Source: an uncultured Tenacibaculum sp.
Lineage (GTDB): Bacteria; Bacteroidota; Bacteroidia; Flavobacteriales; Flavobacteriaceae
Reading direction: 5' to 3'
Assembly (NCBI GenBank): GCA_937922085.1
Contig: CAKZVD010000051.1
Coordinates: 1-50,545 of the forward strand
DNA length: 50,545 nucleotides
Numbering within the stretch: the first letter of the stretch is position 1; every line of letters begins with the position of its first letter. Below the pieces are notes generated by a model. That model searched no databases, was not told the origin of the DNA, and saw nothing but the letters and a program-made list of their open reading frames with translations. This document shows, piece after piece, positions 25,946-33,505 of the stretch. Both the position numbers and the translations under genes were made by a program.

Positions 25946-26332
25946 ATGAACGATTTTATTGATGATACATACAAGAGGGTAGAACAAATTATTAGAGATA
26001 ATAATTTAAAAATCAAATCTTTTGAGGATGTTATAGGAGTTTCTAATAATTCAATAGGAACCTCTATAAGAAGACAAGCATCGTTTAAAAGTAATGTATT
26101 AAACAAAATTCTAATTTCTTTTCCAGAAATAAATCCAACTTGGTTATTAACGGGGAAAGAAGAAATGTTGTTGAAAAATAAGGAAGAGAATCTTTTAAGA
26201 GAAGCAACTATTGAATATGAGAAATCTACTTTAGATATAAAGAAAAAACTCTTAGAAATTTTATCTGAAGATAAAGAAGTTAAAAATATACTTACTCACC
26301 AAGTAACAGAAATAATAGAAAATCTTAAATAA
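25946..26332 (+). CDS. CI-like helix-turn-helix regulator without peptidase domain
   Basis: The 128-residue protein matches the N-terminal DNA-binding domain of phage repressors of this phylum: F-E-D-V-I-G-V-S-N-N-S-I-G-T-S-I-R-R-Q and F-P-E-I-N-P-T-W-L-L-T-G-K-E-E-M-L. The usual C-terminal S24 autoprotease is absent. In its place is a charged helical region (about 75-128) ending in a coiled-coil-like E-I-I-E-N-L-K. The protein is complete, with a terminator after it. Whether it is a domesticated phage gene is an inference. Confidence 0.7.
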   Translation: MNDFIDDTYKRVEQIIRDNNLKIKSFEDVIGVSNNSIGTSIRRQASFKSNVLNKILISFPEINPTWLLTGKEEMLLKNKEENLLREATIEYEKSTLDIKKKLLEILSEDKEVKNILTHQVTEIIENLK

Positions 26333-26399
26333 TTTGCTGTAAATAATAAAAAGAGACACGGTACACCCTTCAACCTGTATACCATGAATCTTTAAATAA

Positions 26400-26425
26400 G
26401 CATTCCCCCGAATGCCTCGTTTTTA
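26400..26425 (+). terminator. terminator after the CI-like gene
   Basis: GCATTC and GAATGC form a 6-bp stem around CCCC, followed by CTCG and a T-run. It ends the transcript about 70 bases beyond the stop codon at 26332. Confidence 0.65.
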
Positions 26426-26450
26426 TATTTTATACAAAAATAGCAAAAAA

Positions 26451-26571
26451 AATAGAATAAAGTTAGTTTAATAGAAAAAAGTTTCTTTTTTTGTGTTTGT
26501 TAATTTAAAAAAAGCAAGTGTTTTGTTAGTTGTAGATTGTTGATGTCTAAAAAAAATAACTTTATTCTATT
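26451..26571. repeat. 121-base segment with 15-bp terminal inverted repeats
   Basis: AATAGAATAAAGTTA at 26451-26465 is exactly reverse-complemented at 26557-26571, enclosing 91 AT-rich bases without a coding sequence. The size and termini are compatible with a miniature inverted-repeat element or a long regulatory stem. No target-site duplication is visible outside the arms. The rest of the 321-base gap between genes holds a terminator and a promoter. Confidence 0.45.
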
Positions 26572-26620
26572 ATGCTGTTTTTCCAAAAGAAAATAAATAA
26601 CTGACATAAATTCCATTTTT

Positions 26621-26628
26621 TAAGTTTG
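26621..26628 (+). promoter_or_regulatory. -7 box for the holin-family gene
   Basis: TAAGTTTG fits TANNTTTG and lies 25 bases before the ATG at 26654. Confidence 0.5.
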
Positions 26629-26653
26629 GTATAGTTATAGCTTGTAATTAAGT

Positions 26654-27010
26654 ATGAAAATATTTTTAAAGTTATTTTTAACAGCCTTAGCTGCAATTAT
26701 CCTTTCTCGTTTAATGAAAGGAATTCATATTAATAGTTATTTTACAGCAATTTTTGTTGCTTTAACTATTGCTGTGTTAAATATGTTGGTAAGGCCTATA
26801 TTAATTATTTTAACATTACCTGTAACTATAATGACTTTAGGATTGTTCCTTTTCGGAATTAATGCTTTTATAGTACTTATAGCAGGGAAATTAGTGTCAG
26901 GTTTTTATGTGTATAGTTTCTTTTCTGCAATGTTATTTAGCTTTTTATTATCTGTATTTAGATCATTTTTATTTAAACTTTTCTTAGAAGATAAAAAGTT
27001 AACACAATAA
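26654..27010 (+). CDS. phage-holin-family (PF04020-like) membrane protein
   Basis: The 118-residue protein has four hydrophobic helices. It carries the family pattern L-N-M-L-V-R-P-I-L-I-I-L-T-L-P-V-T-I-M-T-L-G-L-F followed by N-A-F-I-V-L-I-A-G-K-L-V-S-G-F. These 4-TM proteins are common chromosomal genes, and their function is unproven despite the name. A short charged tail (E-D-K-K-L-T-Q) ends it. It sits before trigger factor but has its own promoter; the tig promoter follows its stop codon. Confidence 0.85.
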   Translation: MKIFLKLFLTALAAIILSRLMKGIHINSYFTAIFVALTIAVLNMLVRPILIILTLPVTIMTLGLFLFGINAFIVLIAGKLVSGFYVYSFFSAMLFSFLLSVFRSFLFKLFLEDKKLTQ

Positions 27011-27047
27011 AACTTATAAATAACTTGCTTTCAATTATATAAAACTC

Positions 27048-27078
27048 TTGGTTCTCAAATATAAAAATAGTAATTTTG
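27048..27078 (+). promoter_or_regulatory. tig promoter
   Basis: A -33 TTG (27048-27050) and a -7 TAATTTTG (27071-27078) are separated by 20 bases, close to the Bacteroidota optimum. Transcription would begin near 27085, about 24 bases before the ATG. Confidence 0.65.
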
Positions 27079-27108
27079 CACCCAATTTTTTAAGAAGATA
27101 GTAGTACA

Positions 27109-28431
27109 ATGAATATTACAAAAGAAAACGTAGACGCATTAAACGCAATTGTAAAAGTTGATATTGTAGCTGAAGATTACAGCGCTAAAGTAACAGAGGT
27201 TTTAAATGATTACCGTAAAAAAGCAAATATTCCTGGTTTTAGAAAAGGTAATGTACCTATGGGAATGGTTAAGAAGCAGTATGGTAAATCAGTAATGATT
27301 GATGAAGTAAATAAGCTTTTACAAGAGAGTTTAAATAAGTTTTTAGTTGAAGAAAAATTAGATATTCTAGGAAATCCTTTACCAGTAATAAAAGATGATT
27401 TTTCTTGGGATACTGATGCTTTTTCTTTTGAATTTCAATTAGGTTTAGCTCCTGAATTTGATGTTGACATAGCAGGAAAAAATAAAATAATTGATTATAA
27501 AATTATTGCTACTGACGAGTTATTAGAAAAAGAAGTAGAGAATATTCAATCTCGTTATGGTAATGTAATTCCACAAGAAGCTGCTGAAGAGCATTCTAAT
27601 ATAACAGGTACATTTGTTAACGAAGAAAAAGAGTTAAACAAGAAATCTACTTTTTTAGTAAATGACTTAAAAGGAAAGAAAAACGAAAAAAAGTTAATAG
27701 GAGCAAAGGTTGGTGATGTTATAGAATTAGATACTAAGAAACTTTTTGAAGAAGACAACAAATTACAACAAGTTTTAGGAGTATCTAATGAAGAAGCTAA
27801 AGATTTAGATATTAAAGTTACTTTAACAATAGAAGAAGTAACCAAAACTGAATTAGCAGATTTAGATGAAGAGTTATTTGGAAAGTTATTTGCTGATGGA
27901 AGTGTTAAAACTGTAACTGAATTAAAAGAAAAAATTAAAGCAGACGCTGAAGGGCAATTTCAACAACAAGCAGATCAACAATTATTGAATGCAATTACTG
28001 AGCATTTAGTAGATAATACAAAGTTTGATTTACCTGCTGATTTTTTACAAAAGTGGTTACAAACTGCTGGAGAAAAAGAATTAACTTTAGAGGAAGCTAC
28101 TGAAGAATATACTAAATCTGAAAAAGGATTGCGTTATCAATTAATCGAAGGTAAGATTATGAAGGATAACGATATTAAATTAGAGTATGCAGAATTGTTA
28201 GAGTATGCAAAAGGGTTTATTAAAGCTCAAATGGCTCAGTTTGGTAATATGAATCCAGAAGAGAAAGAGTTGGATGATATTGCTGCAAGAGTTTTATCTA
28301 ATAAAGAAGAAGCACAACGTTTACAAACACAGTTGATGTCTCAAAAATTATTAGGATTCTTTAAAGAAAATATGAAATTTAAAGCTAAAGAATTAAGTTA
28401 CGAAGACTTTATTAAAGAAGTATATAAGTAA
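27109..28431 (+). CDS. tig: trigger factor
   Basis: This 440-residue ribosome-associated chaperone binds nascent chains at the exit tunnel. The N-terminal ribosome-binding domain has the signature tail G-F-R-K-G-N-V-P (positions about 43-50). A middle region corresponds to the FKBP-like domain but is divergent; the usual L-G-D-x-V-x-I-D-F pattern is not clear, as in other Bacteroidota members. The C-terminal helical arms, rich in Q, E and K, form the substrate cradle. It has its own promoter and terminator, so it is monocistronic. Confidence 0.94.
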   Translation: MNITKENVDALNAIVKVDIVAEDYSAKVTEVLNDYRKKANIPGFRKGNVPMGMVKKQYGKSVMIDEVNKLLQESLNKFLVEEKLDILGNPLPVIKDDFSWDTDAFSFEFQLGLAPEFDVDIAGKNKIIDYKIIATDELLEKEVENIQSRYGNVIPQEAAEEHSNITGTFVNEEKELNKKSTFLVNDLKGKKNEKKLIGAKVGDVIELDTKKLFEEDNKLQQVLGVSNEEAKDLDIKVTLTIEEVTKTELADLDEELFGKLFADGSVKTVTELKEKIKADAEGQFQQQADQQLLNAITEHLVDNTKFDLPADFLQKWLQTAGEKELTLEEATEEYTKSEKGLRYQLIEGKIMKDNDIKLEYAELLEYAKGFIKAQMAQFGNMNPEEKELDDIAARVLSNKEEAQRLQTQLMSQKLLGFFKENMKFKAKELSYEDFIKEVYK

Positions 28432-28453
28432 GAAAACTTATTTTTTATAAAAT

Positions 28454-28487
28454 AAAAAGCCTCAAGGAAAACCCTTGAGGTTTTTTT
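28454..28487 (+). terminator. tig terminator
   Basis: CCTCAAGG and CCTTGAGG form a GC-containing stem with a 5-base loop, flanked by A-rich and T-rich runs (TTTTTTT). It lies about 25 bases after the tig stop. Confidence 0.92.
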
Positions 28488-28563
28488 ATAGAAATGTTTT
28501 TGTTTTTAAGGTGCTTAAAAAAAAGAAGAATTTTAAACTAAATTTACACAAAAATAAAAATTA

Positions 28564-29394
28564 ATGAAATTTCTAGGAAGTATACAAGAATATTTGCAAT
28601 TAGAAATTATAGATAAAAAATCTTGTGATTTAATTAAAAAACAAATAGAAAGTAGCCTTACAGTTCTTTGGTTTCAGGAAGATTCTAATGAAATTGTTAT
28701 TGATGGAAAGCATTGTTTTTTTGATAGAAATGAGATCGTATTCTTAACTGAGTTTCATAAAGTAACAGCTATTAATATAGGAGAAATAAGGTTTGTACGT
28801 TTTAATAGACCATTTTATTGTGTTCTAGACCATGATACTGAAGTTGGTTGTAAGGGATTGCTTTTTTTTGGAGCGTCACAATTACCTATTATTAATATTT
28901 ATAATGAAGATTTAGAAAAATTTGAAATTCTATGGAAGATGTTCATGATTGAAATGGAATCTAATGATAGTTTACAAATTGAAATGTTACGAATGATGCT
29001 TAAAAGATATCTTATCTTATGCGCAAGAATATATAAATCTCAGAAAAATTTCCCTTCAGAAAAAAAGGATGTTGATATAGTTCGTGAATTTAATTTTTTA
29101 GTAGAACAGCATTTTAAGGTAAAACATTCTGTTACAGAATACGCAGAGTTAATGTTTAAATCTCCTAAAACATTATCCAATGTATTTTCGAAAATTGGAT
29201 TTAAACCACCATTACAATACATTCAAAATCGATTGCTACTTGAATCGAAACGATTGTTACATTATTCTAACTTATCTATAAAAGAGGTTGCTTTTGAAAT
29301 AGGTTTTGAAGACATACAAACATTTAGTCGGTTTTTTAAAAACAAAGAAGGAATTTCTCCTTCAAAATTTAGACAAAATTTAATACGGGAATAA
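28564..29394 (+). CDS. AraC family transcriptional regulator
   Basis: The 276-residue regulator has a cupin-like N-terminal region (I-V-I-D-G-K-H-C-F-F-D-R-N-E-I-V-F-L). The C-terminal pair of helix-turn-helix motifs is in S-V-T-E-Y-A-E-L-M-F-K-S-P-K-T-L-S and I-K-E-V-A-F-E-I-G-F-E-D-I-Q-T-F-S-R-F-F-K. The ligand is unknown. The next gene, 98 bases downstream and in the same direction, lacks a good -7 box. That fits an activator-dependent promoter, so the hydrolase is its likely target. Confidence 0.9.
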   Translation: MKFLGSIQEYLQLEIIDKKSCDLIKKQIESSLTVLWFQEDSNEIVIDGKHCFFDRNEIVFLTEFHKVTAINIGEIRFVRFNRPFYCVLDHDTEVGCKGLLFFGASQLPIINIYNEDLEKFEILWKMFMIEMESNDSLQIEMLRMMLKRYLILCARIYKSQKNFPSEKKDVDIVREFNFLVEQHFKVKHSVTEYAELMFKSPKTLSNVFSKIGFKPPLQYIQNRLLLESKRLLHYSNLSIKEVAFEIGFEDIQTFSRFFKNKEGISPSKFRQNLIRE

Positions 29395-29492
29395 TTGTTA
29401 ACTCATCAGGAATAGTAGACCACCTATTACGATTACTTCTGTTAGATCTTTGTATTGTTAAAAATTAATACAATAATTAAAAACAGTAAAAG

Positions 29493-30221
29493 ATGAAAAA
29501 AATAGTAGTAGTGTTCGCTTTAATATTATTAAGTTTTAATGTTCAGGCACAATTACCAGATCCAGGATTTACAGTTGACAGTAGAACAGCTATTGTAATT
29601 ACAGATCCACAAAATGATTTTTTAAGCCCTAATGGTGTTGCTTGGGGAGTAGTAGGGGAGAGTGTTACAAAAAATAACACAGTAAAAAATTTAGAAGAAC
29701 TTTTTAAAATAGCAAAAAAGAAAAATATTAAAGTTTTTGTGTCTCCTCATTTTTATTTTAAACATGATCATAGTTGGAAAATAGAAGGAGCATTGGAGGC
29801 TTTAATGCATAAAATAAATATGTTTGATCGTACTGATGTAATTAAAACCGAAGGTTTTGATAACTCTGGGGCAGATTGGTTAAATCGTTATAAAAAGTAT
29901 ATAAAAGAAGATAATGTTATTGTAACAAATCCTCATAAAGTATATGGGCCAGAATCTAATGATCTTGCTTTACAATTAAGAAAGCATGGTTTTGATAATG
30001 TAATATTAGCTGGTATGTCTGCAAATTTATGTACAGAATCTCATATGAGAGATTTAGTAGAGTCAGGCTTTAGAGTATCAGTAGTTTCAGATGCTACTGC
30101 GGCAGCAATTCTTCCAGGAATGAATGGTTATCAGGCAGCAATGGTAAACTTTAAAATGATTGCAAGTCACGTTTTTACTACAAAAGAAATTGTAAAAGAA
30201 TTAAAGGATTTTAAAAAGTAA
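29493..30221 (+). CDS. exported isochorismatase-like cysteine hydrolase
   Basis: This 242-residue enzyme has a Sec signal ending in V-Q-A-Q (residue 20), uncommon for this mostly cytoplasmic family. The catalytic triad is visible as Asp38 in V-I-T-D-P-Q-N-D-F, Lys149 in P-H-K-V and Cys180 in N-L-C-T-E-S. A cis-peptide-like A-G-M-S-A-N precedes the Cys. Isochorismatase-fold hydrolases split amides such as nicotinamide and carbamoyl compounds; the substrate here is unknown. It is followed by a terminator and preceded by an AraC regulator. Confidence 0.88.
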   Translation: MKKIVVVFALILLSFNVQAQLPDPGFTVDSRTAIVITDPQNDFLSPNGVAWGVVGESVTKNNTVKNLEELFKIAKKKNIKVFVSPHFYFKHDHSWKIEGALEALMHKINMFDRTDVIKTEGFDNSGADWLNRYKKYIKEDNVIVTNPHKVYGPESNDLALQLRKHGFDNVILAGMSANLCTESHMRDLVESGFRVSVVSDATAAAILPGMNGYQAAMVNFKMIASHVFTTKEIVKELKDFKK

Positions 30222-30245
30222 TAGTTTTTTTAATTCAAATTATTG

Positions 30246-30283
30246 AAAACTGTTTGTGGAAATGTACAAGCAGTTTTTCTTTT
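30246..30283 (+). terminator. terminator after the isochorismatase-like gene
   Basis: AAAACTGTTTGT and ACAAGCAGTTTT form a 12-bp stem with one wobble around eight bases, followed by TTTCTTTTTTT. Its A-rich left flank also allows use from the opposite strand by the convergent gene at 30303. Confidence 0.85.
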
Positions 30284-30302
30284 TTTAAGAAAAGGTTGTT
30301 CC

Positions 30303-30764
30303 TTAATTATAAATTGCATCAAATTTATATACAGGATTTTCGTCTTCGAATTCAAAAATCTTAGAATAATCCATTACATTTTTAATTCCTTCTAACTTAC
30401 ACAGGTAATTAACCACAGAAGATAAACCATTAAAAAGAATATCTTTATTTGTCGTGTTTTTAGGTTTAGAGTTATAGTGATTTAATGGAGTTGTAAAACC
30501 ACAAGCTTCTAAAAAAGTTTTTTCAATATGCAAAAGTTCAAGAGGAGTATAACCATTAAATTTTCTACCTAATCGTTGATGTACACGTCCAACATAACTT
30601 AATTCTATAGAGCCATGATCATTGGATAAATGTTTCCAGCTATCATGATTATCCAAAATATTTCCAACAGCACAAGCAGAACAATATTCAGGATTCAATT
30701 CATTATTATGAAAAGCATTATATAATTTTATTAAAGCTTGTTCTAAGCGTTTAGGAGTTTCCAT
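30303..30764 (-). CDS. conserved hypothetical protein with C-S-A-C-A-V-G-N motif
   Basis: The 153-residue protein, started at the ATG at 30764 (M-E-T-P-K-R-L-E-Q-A), is soluble. It has an N-terminal helical region with Y-C-S-A-C-A-V-G-N, a conspicuous cysteine pair, and a second helical part with T-P-L-E-L-L-H-I-E-K-T-F. An in-frame start at 30815 would add 17 residues of poor quality. I know this as a conserved flavobacterial protein without an assigned function. It is divergent from the DEAD-box gene. Confidence 0.6.
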   Translation of the reverse strand: METPKRLEQALIKLYNAFHNNELNPEYCSACAVGNILDNHDSWKHLSNDHGSIELSYVGRVHQRLGRKFNGYTPLELLHIEKTFLEACGFTTPLNHYNSKPKNTTNKDILFNGLSSVVNYLCKLEGIKNVMDYSKIFEFEDENPVYKFDAIYN

Positions 30765-30859
30765 ATTTATATAAAATTTAAATTTAAAACCTTGAAAAAA
30801 GTGTTGTTTTTCCATGATTACAATTCGCTAGCCAAGCTAAATATACAAAATATTGGTTG

Positions 30860-30867
30860 TACATTTG
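30860..30867 (+). promoter_or_regulatory. -7 box of the helicase gene
   Basis: TACATTTG fits TANNTTTG. It lies 16 bases before the ATG at 30883, inside the region an upstream in-frame TTG (30853) would make coding. It therefore argues for the ATG at 30883 as start. Confidence 0.6.
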
Positions 30868-30882
30868 CGGAAATTAAGTTAC

Positions 30883-32238
30883 ATGACAACTTTTGAAGAT
30901 TTAGATTTATCGAACCCGTTAAGAAATGCAATTACAGATTTAGGTTTTGTACAACCTACACCAATTCAAGCAGAAGCTTTTCCTGTAGTAAGATCAGGTA
31001 AAGATGTAGTAGGTATTGCACAAACAGGAACAGGTAAAACGTTTGCTTATACTTTACCAATTTTACGAGATCTTAAATTTTCGAAACAATTAGCTCCTAG
31101 AGTATTAATATTAGTACCTACTCGAGAGTTAGTTTTACAAGTAGTAGAAGAAATAGAAAAACTAACAAAATATATTACTTTAAGAGTTTTAGGTGTATAT
31201 GGAGGAGTGAATTTAAATAGACATAAGCAAGCTGTAGCTGAAGGAAGTGATATTATTGTGGCAACGCCAGGGAGATTATATGATTTGGCGCTTAGCAATG
31301 TTTTAAAATTAAAATCTATTCAAAAGCTTGTTATTGATGAAGTAGATGTAATGCTAGATTTAGGATTTAGATTTCAAATCTTAAATATTTTTGATTTGTT
31401 ACCTGTACGTAGACAAAATGTAATGTTTTCTGCTACAATGACAGAAGATGTGGAGGCATTGATTGATGATTATTTTATAGCTCCTAAAAAAATAGCAGTA
31501 GCAGTAAGCGGAACACCTCTAGATAATATTGAGCAAGAAAGTTATAACATTCCTAATTTTTACACTAAAATAAATTTAGTGAATCATTTACTGTTCGATA
31601 AAACTGTTTATGGTAAGGTGTTGGTTTTTGCTCCAAATAAAAGAAATGCAGATAGAATTTTTAATTTATTAGAAGAAGAATTTCCACATCAATCATGTGT
31701 AATTCATTCTAATAAAACTCAAAACTATCGTATGCGTTCTATAGAAAACTTCAATAAAGGAAAGCATCGAATTTTAATTGCTACAGATGTTATTGCGCGT
31801 GGTTTAGATTTAGAAGAGATAACGCATGTTATTAATTTTAATACACCTTATTATCCTGAAAATTATATGCATCGTATCGGAAGAACTGGGCGAGCAGATC
31901 ATAAAGGAGTTTCAATCTTGTTATCTACAGAAAAAGAACAAGAAGCAAAGAATAGAATAGAGGAATTAATGAATTATGAAATTCCTTTAGTTGAGATACC
32001 GGAGACAGTCAAAATATCTACTGAATTAACAGAAGAAGAAAGACCAAAAGAAGAAACAGATCAATCAAAGAATAGAACTTCAAAAGAGTATGCTCCTGGA
32101 CCTTCATTTCATGAGAAAAAAGAAAAAAATAAGAAGGTGAATTTAGGAGGGAGTTATAAAAGAGAAATTGCAATCAAATACAAAAAGCCAAAGACTAAAG
32201 GGAGTAAAAATTCTAGTAAGAAAAATAAGAAAAAATAA
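30883..32238 (+). CDS. DEAD-box RNA helicase
   Basis: This 451-residue ATP-dependent helicase has the Q motif (P-T-P-I-Q), motif I A-Q-T-G-T-G-K-T, motif Ia P-T-R-E-L, motif II with D-E-V-D instead of D-E-A-D, motif III S-A-T and motif VI H-R-I-G-R-T-G-R. A Lys/Arg/Glu-rich tail of about 80 residues follows, likely RNA-binding. The protein probably unwinds structured RNA in ribosome assembly or mRNA turnover. I use the ATG at 30883, downstream of a promoter box. The next gene starts one base after its stop codon. Confidence 0.95.
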   Translation: MTTFEDLDLSNPLRNAITDLGFVQPTPIQAEAFPVVRSGKDVVGIAQTGTGKTFAYTLPILRDLKFSKQLAPRVLILVPTRELVLQVVEEIEKLTKYITLRVLGVYGGVNLNRHKQAVAEGSDIIVATPGRLYDLALSNVLKLKSIQKLVIDEVDVMLDLGFRFQILNIFDLLPVRRQNVMFSATMTEDVEALIDDYFIAPKKIAVAVSGTPLDNIEQESYNIPNFYTKINLVNHLLFDKTVYGKVLVFAPNKRNADRIFNLLEEEFPHQSCVIHSNKTQNYRMRSIENFNKGKHRILIATDVIARGLDLEEITHVINFNTPYYPENYMHRIGRTGRADHKGVSILLSTEKEQEAKNRIEELMNYEIPLVEIPETVKISTELTEEERPKEETDQSKNRTSKEYAPGPSFHEKKEKNKKVNLGGSYKREIAIKYKKPKTKGSKNSSKKNKKK

Positions 32239-32239
32239 A

Positions 32240-32605
32240 ATGCATATACTTACTGAGCAAGAGTTGCATAATTTAGCTATGAATATGATAGGTAAAAAGT
32301 TGCAAGGAATGGGGTATGAGTTTGTTGCTGTTAATAGTAAGCTTAAGAGGCACCCTCAATTTATTTTATATAAAAAAGGAGAACCAACTATTTTTGTTTT
32401 AGTAAAGGCAACAAGTAACTTGCAAGCACCTAATGAGTACGATGTTTTATGGATGGAAACCTTTAAAGCACATGCTAAAAAACAGAATGCACATGTTTGG
32501 TATGCAGGGGTAGGTATAGCAAATGCAGAAAGTATAGAATTACCAGTTATCAAGGATCAACCTTACTATATATCCTTTGAAGATTTCGTTAAACTATCTA
32601 GTTGA
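32240..32605 (+). CDS. conserved small protein often misnamed NqrF-like
   Basis: The 121-residue protein starts M-H-I-L-T-E-Q-E-L-H-N-L-A-M-N. It contains P-Q-F-I-L-Y-K-K-G-E, F-V-L-V-K-A and H-V-W-Y-A-G-V-G-I-A-N-A-E. In this phylum such proteins are often labelled 'Na(+)-translocating NADH-quinone reductase subunit F'. They have neither a [2Fe-2S] nor an FAD domain, so that name is not supported. The fold resembles a small restriction-like alpha/beta unit. It begins one base after the helicase stop and is probably coupled to it; its role is unknown. Confidence 0.7.
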   Translation: MHILTEQELHNLAMNMIGKKLQGMGYEFVAVNSKLKRHPQFILYKKGEPTIFVLVKATSNLQAPNEYDVLWMETFKAHAKKQNAHVWYAGVGIANAESIELPVIKDQPYYISFEDFVKLSS

Positions 32606-32712
32606 TTAATAAGGGGATGCAGTTCATGTAGTTTTTTAACCCAAACATAAAGTTTTTTTAACGTTTAATACATTAAGGGCTATTTCCCTATTATTATACT
32701 ATGTTAATACGT

Positions 32713-32720
32713 TATATTTG
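32713..32720 (+). promoter_or_regulatory. -7 box of the 33-residue peptide gene
   Basis: TATATTTG fits TANNTTTG exactly and is 29 bases before the small gene's ATG. No clean -33 box is visible. Confidence 0.6.
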
Positions 32721-32749
32721 TTGTGGGATTATTTTAAATATTAACTATC

Positions 32750-32851
32750 ATGGGGAAATTATTACTTAAGAGAGTTAGTAGTTTTTTTAAAAGTCTAATT
32801 GTATTATTATCTGACTTTGGAAGTGCAGCTAGCTACGCTTTAAGAAATTAA
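32750..32851 (+). CDS. 33-residue amphipathic peptide
   Basis: An ATG at 32750 opens M-G-K-L-L-L-K-R-V-S-S-F-F-K-S-L-I, then V-L-L-S-D-F-G-S-A-A-S-Y-A-L-R-N. The first half is a basic amphipathic helix and the second hydrophobic with a polar end. It has no signal cleavage site and no GG leader. Its own promoter and a strong terminator frame it, which makes a real gene likely. It could be a small membrane-acting peptide, a type I toxin-like peptide or a structural small protein. No family is recognised, and a regulatory RNA that happens to contain an open frame is the alternative. Confidence 0.5.
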   Translation: MGKLLLKRVSSFFKSLIVLLSDFGSAASYALRN

Positions 32852-32871
32852 ATTAAAAAACTGTTAACGTT

Positions 32872-32909
32872 AAACGCTTATTACTAGAAATTGTAATAAG
32901 CGTTTTTTT
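32872..32909 (+). terminator. terminator of the small peptide unit
   Basis: AAACGCTTATTA and TAATAAGCGTTT form a perfect 12-bp stem with a 10-base loop, followed by T residues to 32909. It closes the promoter-peptide unit before the TTG-started glycosylase gene. Confidence 0.9.
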
Positions 32910-32927
32910 ATGAATAAAATTTGAATT

Positions 32928-33503
32928 TTGAAAAAAATATTAGAAGACATACGAAAATGTAATTTATGTAAAGATTTTATTAGCCCAAACCCAGTTGTAA
33001 AAGCTAATAAAAAATCTAAAATTATAATAATAGGACAAGCACCTGGAACAAAAGTGCACCTATCTGGAATTCCATGGGATGATGCAAGTGGAAGACAGTT
33101 AAGAAAATGGTTGAATGTATCTGATGAACAATTTTATGATGAGAGTATTTTTGGAATAGTTCCAATGGGTTTTTGTTATCCAGGAAAAGGGAAGTCAGGA
33201 GATTTACCACCTAGAAAAGAATGTGCGCCTCAATGGCATAATTTACTTTTTGATAAAATGAATAATATAGAGTTGGTTCTATTAATAGGAATGTATGCTC
33301 AAAACTATTATTTAAAGAAAGAAGCAAAGAGAACTCTTACAGAAACCGTTAATAATTTTGAAGAGTATTTACCAAAATATTTTGTATTACCTCACCCATC
33401 TCCAAGAAACAGGTTTTGGTTAACTAAAAACGCATGGTTTGAAAAAGATATATTACCAGTATTAAAAACAAGGGTACATAGCATTTTAAATAATGAAAAA
33501 TAA
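32928..33503 (+). CDS. uracil-DNA glycosylase family protein
   Basis: This 191-residue protein has the family's motif 1, I-I-I-G-Q-A-P-G (about 35-42), and motif 2, P-H-P-S-P-R-N, in the C-terminal half. Cys-x2-Cys near the N-terminus (C-N-L-C) and two further Cys (G-F-C and K-E-C) suggest a metal or Fe-S centre as in UDG families 4 and 5, although the spacing differs. A TTG start at 32928 is used because the next upstream in-frame codon pair includes a stop. It would excise uracil or related lesions from DNA. Confidence 0.85.
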   Translation: MKKILEDIRKCNLCKDFISPNPVVKANKKSKIIIIGQAPGTKVHLSGIPWDDASGRQLRKWLNVSDEQFYDESIFGIVPMGFCYPGKGKSGDLPPRKECAPQWHNLLFDKMNNIELVLLIGMYAQNYYLKKEAKRTLTETVNNFEEYLPKYFVLPHPSPRNRFWLTKNAWFEKDILPVLKTRVHSILNNEK

Positions 33504-33505
33504 TT

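Noticed and set aside
26340..26430. CCCCC-containing hairpins considered as a CRISPR-like or repeat array
   Set aside because: There are no multiple regularly spaced copies. The hairpin is a simple terminator after the CI-like gene. No CRISPR array was seen anywhere in the window.
30853..30882. A TTG start for the DEAD-box helicase
   Set aside because: It would place coding sequence over an exact -7 box at 30860-30867, and the extra residues do not resemble the family. The ATG at 30883 fits.
32168..32239. A longer start for the small NqrF-misnamed protein
   Set aside because: The extension lies inside the helicase gene in another frame. The ATG at 32240, one base after the helicase stop, begins the conserved sequence.
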